NCBI GenBank assembly: GCA_910589415.1
Contig: OU342630.1
Span: 71,420,186 to 71,484,185, forward strand
Reading direction: 5' to 3'
Length of the DNA stretch: 64,000 bases
From: Malachius bipustulatus
Taxonomy: Eukaryota; Arthropoda; Insecta; Coleoptera; Melyridae
In this document: positions 61,315 to 64,000 of the stretch, one piece after another
Numbering within the stretch: position 1 is the stretch's first letter
Layout: the number at the start of each line of letters is the position of its first letter
Program-made: the position numbers and the translations under genes
The notes under the pieces: generated by a model
The model's input: only the letters and a program-made list of their open reading frames with translations
What the model was told of the DNA's origin: nothing
Databases searched by the model: none

Positions 61315-63755
61315 ACGCTTCTTTCCTCCACTCCGGTCGACTCCGGACGCCGGTCTTGACGATTATATCACTTTCCTTTATTTTTCACCGATTTCAGACA
61401 GTCTGTAGTTGGAAGTATCAACAACTCAAGACTGCTTTCTGTGATTATTTTTATAATTATTCTTGTCTCATATTTTGTTGAATTTTTTTTTGAAATTTTT
61501 GAAAATTATTCAGGTTTTTTGAAATTATTGAGAATTATTGACGTTTCAAATATTTTGTGCTCACTTATCTAGCACTTTTCGTAATATATAAATTCCGTGT
61601 TCAAAAGTTGAAACTTTCAGAATTATTCAGTTAATTTTACCTCCACTAGCTTGGAAAAGTTGCGAGAAGAGATAGTTAGGTTTTATTATCTCCTATCTCG
61701 TGGAAAATGATAACAATTTTAAAGATCTTAGGAATTAGTAATTCTTCAATTATTATTATTATTACTTTGAAAGCTTGCCAGATAATATGAAAATTGCAGT
61801 TCACGATTATAAAAGAGTTACTAAAGTTTCTAAAACGATAGCGGTTTAAGTAATTTTCCGTGGTGTTTTTATTTTATTGTGTAGATACTTATCCCTTTAA
61901 TGAAAAAGTAAGCCTTTGGCATTACCTACAATACTTACAACAGCATAAGTTAAAGGACAATAACTTACCGGATCATATACGAAGTTATATTTTAATAAAT
62001 ATCAAATCGACAATAATGTCGAGATCAACAATAGTGCTGTTCGGTTTAAGCGTTAGCAGCCATAGAAAGAATCTCCCTTCGTCGAAAGAAAAAGTGATTG
62101 CTATGGTTAGAGCTGCTATGCAACTTGTATGACACCGATGACGAGTCCGGTCTTGCATATGATTAAGATAAAAGTGGAAATTTAATATGAATATGAAATG
62201 AGTGTCCTGAAATGAAAATACATAAAAATACACCCTACAAACTCTTCTATGAGTCTCTTAATAACTCTATGTACTTACTGCCGTTTTTCAGATCATTTCG
62301 TCGTTTGCCATTAACTAGCCCTACGCTGTCAGTCCCGTTCCTTATATACCGTGACTGATAGGGACTTTAGAAACGTAATTTTTTAGTATTCTGATTCTAG
62401 CAGTTTGCGAATAGAAAAAGAATCAGAATTTACTTGATTTGAGTGCAAATTCTCTGACTGAACTTGTTCAAAATACTTTTTTGTTACTTTTTAAATTAAA
62501 ATTCCGAGAAAACCAGTCAAAATTCAGTATAAGAGGTTAACTATTAATAATTATTTTAATAGTGCCTGCCTATTAATATTGTTAGTGTTACTCCATCAAC
62601 TATATCGAATTCCAAAAGTTTACTTGAAGTCGTGCCTTGTAAACCAAGTCTTCGTGACGTGAAGTGACGAAGCCTGATTAGTTTCTGTTTGGTGCTATAT
62701 TAGATCTCTTCATGCCGCTTTGGCTTTGGCAACGGCTTCTTGAAGCCTGGAGGCTTTTGCTTGAGTCCTTGTTTTCGTCTATTACTGGATGTTGCGTCCC
62801 ACTTTTCATTTTTACATTTTTCTTTTATTTTCACTTTCCTTTCAAGCCTGTCGTTTCGCAAGCCCTTCCTGTTGCTTGTAGACTACTGCCACGGCACCGG
62901 CACATCGGATGTCCGTGGGTTTGTATAATCACAACACTTGTACCTCGACCAGGAGCGAGCAAAGTGCTGGAGAAGGGAGAAGAAGGAGAGTATTTTATAC
63001 TCTATAGCAGGACGCAGTGAACATTCACGATCGGGATTCGAGAATTTAACGAGAGTGTCTAGACGCGGCTTTCCGTGTCCCGCATCCGCAGATGTCACAT
63101 TCGCATTTTTAATCATCCGCATTCCTCCCGTGGGTTATCCATGCACACTATAGATTTAAATTAACCCCTCCGAAGAGACTGGCAAGATTTTCCTTCTCTT
63201 CGGCGCGTCCAAGGCAGAAAATGGTTGGGCCTATAATTTCTTGGACTGTTAACTCGACATAGAAGAATGAAAATAATCTGAAAAACCAGAAGAGTCTTCG
63301 TTTATGTCCAAAAATTCTGTCCATCGTTTATTCTAAATCTATTTTCCACAATGCTGCCGATTTTCAGGCAAGTTGAGTGTTAATTTCTGTGGTAAATTTT
63401 TACCGATTCCTCGCCTTAACTCAGTTCTTCCAGGGGTTGTGTAAAGCGGGTTAAATTCTCTCCGATACCATGAAATTTACTATCTGCATTGTATTTTCAT
63501 AATTATTCCTTAATAATTTCCATTTCATCATAAGACCAGATTCAATAAAACCGCACTATGCTCACTTTTATTGCTTGCCATCTAGCGATAAGTGCCTCCT
63601 TCCTCCACCCAACCCCAAATATAACGAGCAAGATGACATAACGACTATAACAGGGCCGGCTGCTGGTCGAGCACGTGTTGTCAGTGGTAGACGGGGAAGG
63701 AGAGTCCTGTTGCCTGGCCGGGAATCGATATGCCGGGCACGGCGAGGGCCACGCG

Positions 63756-63793
63756 CCAATTAGCGGGCCCGCGGTGTGACCGCCGCTAATTGG
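63756..63793. promoter_or_regulatory. Inverted 11-bp repeat holding homeodomain-type sites
   Basis: CCAATTAGCGG (63756-63766) and its exact reverse complement CCGCTAATTGG (63783-63793) are 16 bp apart in the GC-rich patch at about 63590-63830. Both arms contain a TAATTG core. It may be a cis-regulatory site or a hairpin. Confidence 0.35.
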
Positions 63794-64000
63794 ACGCTAA
63801 GCGGCGGTTCTGTATTACGTTCTAGGCCAGGGTTATAGGATGCTTCACGAATATTTTCGAGAGCAATTTTTTGAGAGCATTTCTTCCTCAGTAGTCTTTC
63901 TTATTTTGATGGATCACCTTAATTGGAGGTGCCTATATACATACTATAGCAGGGTGTATCTTTAATATTGCAAGAAAAAGACAGATTCTTTGTTAAAAAA

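Larger units (their letters stand above)
56012..64000. other. Intron downstream of the pangolin exon
   Basis: GC-rich to about 56160, then AT-rich. GC-rich patches at 59580-59930, 61080-61370, 62880-63100 and 63590-63830 contain the regulatory words listed separately. GGTGAT repeats lie near 60895-60918. The next pangolin exon, which should encode the Pro/Tyr-rich block, was not found. Confidence 0.5.

Noticed and set aside
1..64000. Enrichment of TCF words or of CAG|GTA junctions across the whole intron
   Set aside because: A rough composition estimate gives several TCF words and about a dozen CAGGTA per strand by chance, so only copies with extra context are reported.

Overview
The window looks like one long stretch of insect nuclear DNA: AT-rich, crowded with decayed transposable elements, with very short ORFs and many small words of the GTAGGTACCTA type. 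The only host coding sequence I can defend is one 157-bp exon at 55849-56005 (+). Its translation matches the conserved insect TCF/LEF factor Pangolin just upstream of where its Pro/Tyr-rich central region should follow. The rest of the window is best read as intron of that gene: about 55.8 kb upstream of the exon and 8 kb downstream. I found neither the beta-catenin-binding N-terminus nor the HMG box. Twelve perfect TCAGG units at 20086-20145 match the beetle-type telomere repeat, so Coleoptera is possible, but this is a weak inference.

Layout. 1-1.6 kb: a GC-rich patch, then a fold-back pair of Penelope-like element fragments. 2.1-4.1 kb: two abutting long palindromic elements. 6.4-7.0 kb: a Jockey-type LINE remnant on the minus strand. 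10.4-13.3 kb: a large fold-back element whose left arm is split by an internally deleted pogo-like DNA transposon (TA duplication) and whose right arm is split by a 5S-rRNA-derived SINE. 13.3-15.4 kb: two tRNA-derived SINE relics. 18.6 kb: a small MITE-like unit. 20.1 kb: the TCAGG array. 20.8-21.4 kb: another long palindrome. 21.8-22.3 kb: the RNase H end of a second LINE. 23.7-24.8 kb: a broken transposase with a DUF4817-like N-terminus. 26.2 kb: a candidate recursive splice site. 28.0-28.5 kb: a short tandem repeat carrying a complete tRNA-derived SINE with a 15-bp target duplication. 34.8 kb: a near-perfect 24-bp hairpin. 36.5-37.2 kb and 41.0-41.4 kb: tandem/inverted repeat arrays. 44.1-50.4 kb: a complete, apparently intact BEL/Pao LTR retrotransposon with identical LTRs and a 5-bp target duplication. 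55.85-56.0 kb: the pangolin exon.

How it fits together. A developmental regulator with very long introns has collected successive layers of mobile DNA, some nested, while GC-rich patches stand out inside the AT-rich intron (about 0.4-0.7, 29.5-29.8, 33.5-33.8, 39.5-39.8, 50.6-51.1, 54.5-54.8, 59.6-59.9, 61.1-61.4 and 63.6-63.8 kb). Several of these hold TCF-type or paired homeodomain-type sites and are candidate cis-regulatory modules. No bacterial-type operon, CRISPR array or complete second host gene was seen.
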